NCBI RefSeq assembly: GCF_014596085.1
Contig: NZ_JACCJY010000002.1
Coordinates: 339,690-403,689, forward strand
Length of the DNA stretch: 64,000 nt
Direction: 5' to 3'
From: Azospirillum tabaci
Lineage (GTDB): Bacteria; Pseudomonadota; Alphaproteobacteria; Azospirillales; Azospirillaceae
Both the position numbers and the translations under genes were made by a program. The notes beneath the pieces were generated by a model. The model did not search any database. It was not told the origin of the DNA and saw only the letters and a program-made list of their open reading frames with translations. This document shows positions 63,919 through 64,000 of the stretch, one piece after another. Position 1 is the stretch's first letter, and each line of letters begins with the position of its first letter.

Positions 63919-64000
63919 ATGGCTGTTCGGGTAGCGATCAACGGTTTTGGCCGTATCGGCCGTCTGGTTCTGCGGGCCATCTACGAGAGCGGCCGCAACG
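63919..64000 (+). CDS. gap: glyceraldehyde-3-phosphate dehydrogenase, N-terminal part (runs off window)
   Basis: Only 27 residues are present: [20 protein letters not shown] then [15 protein letters not shown] is the GAPDH NAD-binding loop. A strong ribosome site, GGAGG, lies seven bases before the ATG. It follows tkt by 144 bp. Confidence 0.9.
   Translation, partial: MAVRVAINGFGRIGRLVLRAIYESGRN

Overview
The window is GC-rich, densely packed bacterial chromosome. Gene content and protein style point to an alphaproteobacterium of the Azospirillum/Rhodospirillales type. The signs are a tolQRAB-pal block next to ybgC and ruvCAB, zapA-6S RNA-fau, CcrM-type GANTC sites, DUF2948, the ligase-associated helicase/PdeM pair and many soluble chemoreceptors. 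Genus-level assignment is my inference; no rRNA operon is present. No phage, plasmid or insertion-sequence genes were recognised. The only mobile-like signals are a family of GC-rich palindromic repeats between genes and one DUF559 nuclease domain fused to RuvC.

Layout. 1-12 kb: end of an alpha/beta hydrolase, a 111-aa unknown preceded by a dense GANTC cluster, a methyltransferase, a 29-aa mini-gene bracketed by a 14-bp inverted repeat that contains its Shine-Dalgarno sequence, the helicase/PdeM DNA-repair pair, a fasciclin protein divergent from photolyase, PhoX, and a Zur/COG0523 zinc operon. 12-22 kb (mostly minus strand): a membrane protein and glycosyltransferase, an SLC13-type permease, an MBL-fold hydrolase, two soluble chemoreceptors with C-terminal sensors, a cation-efflux protein and PdxH. 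22-33 kb: lipoprotein, DnaJ-like protein, a short second FtsH-like protease, then a signalling block: periplasmic binding protein, SiaA-like PP2C phosphatase and response regulator on plus, converging with SiaB-like kinase, SiaC-like phosphoprotein and histidine kinase on minus, with a REC-DUF3369-kinase hybrid beyond. I see no diguanylate cyclase there.

33-50 kb: a three-gene membrane/coiled-coil operon of unknown function, a guanidine-II (mini-ykkC) riboswitch before sugE, SDR, OsmC, DUF2948, murA, GNAT and EamA genes, and an exopolysaccharide/O-antigen set (AsnB-type amidotransferase; UDP-sugar epimerases; GT4 glycosyltransferase; WecA/MraY-type phosphosugar transferase; CapD/WbpM-type dehydratase). 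That set ends in a strong terminator followed by tRNA-Thr(GGT). 50-64 kb: pal-tolB-tolA-tolR-tolQ-ybgC-ruvB-ruvA-ruvC-yebC (all minus), then ymdB, fau, 6S RNA, zapA and a DUF4164 protein, and finally tkt and the start of gap on plus.

The most unusual items are: (1) an in-frame RuvC-DUF559 fusion made through the palindromic repeat; (2) the Sia-like partner-switching cluster wired to histidine kinases; (3) the mini-gene flanked by an inverted Shine-Dalgarno repeat; (4) eight GANTC sites within 86 bp; (5) the guanidine-II riboswitch with an unusually long linker and a visible anti-Shine-Dalgarno hairpin.
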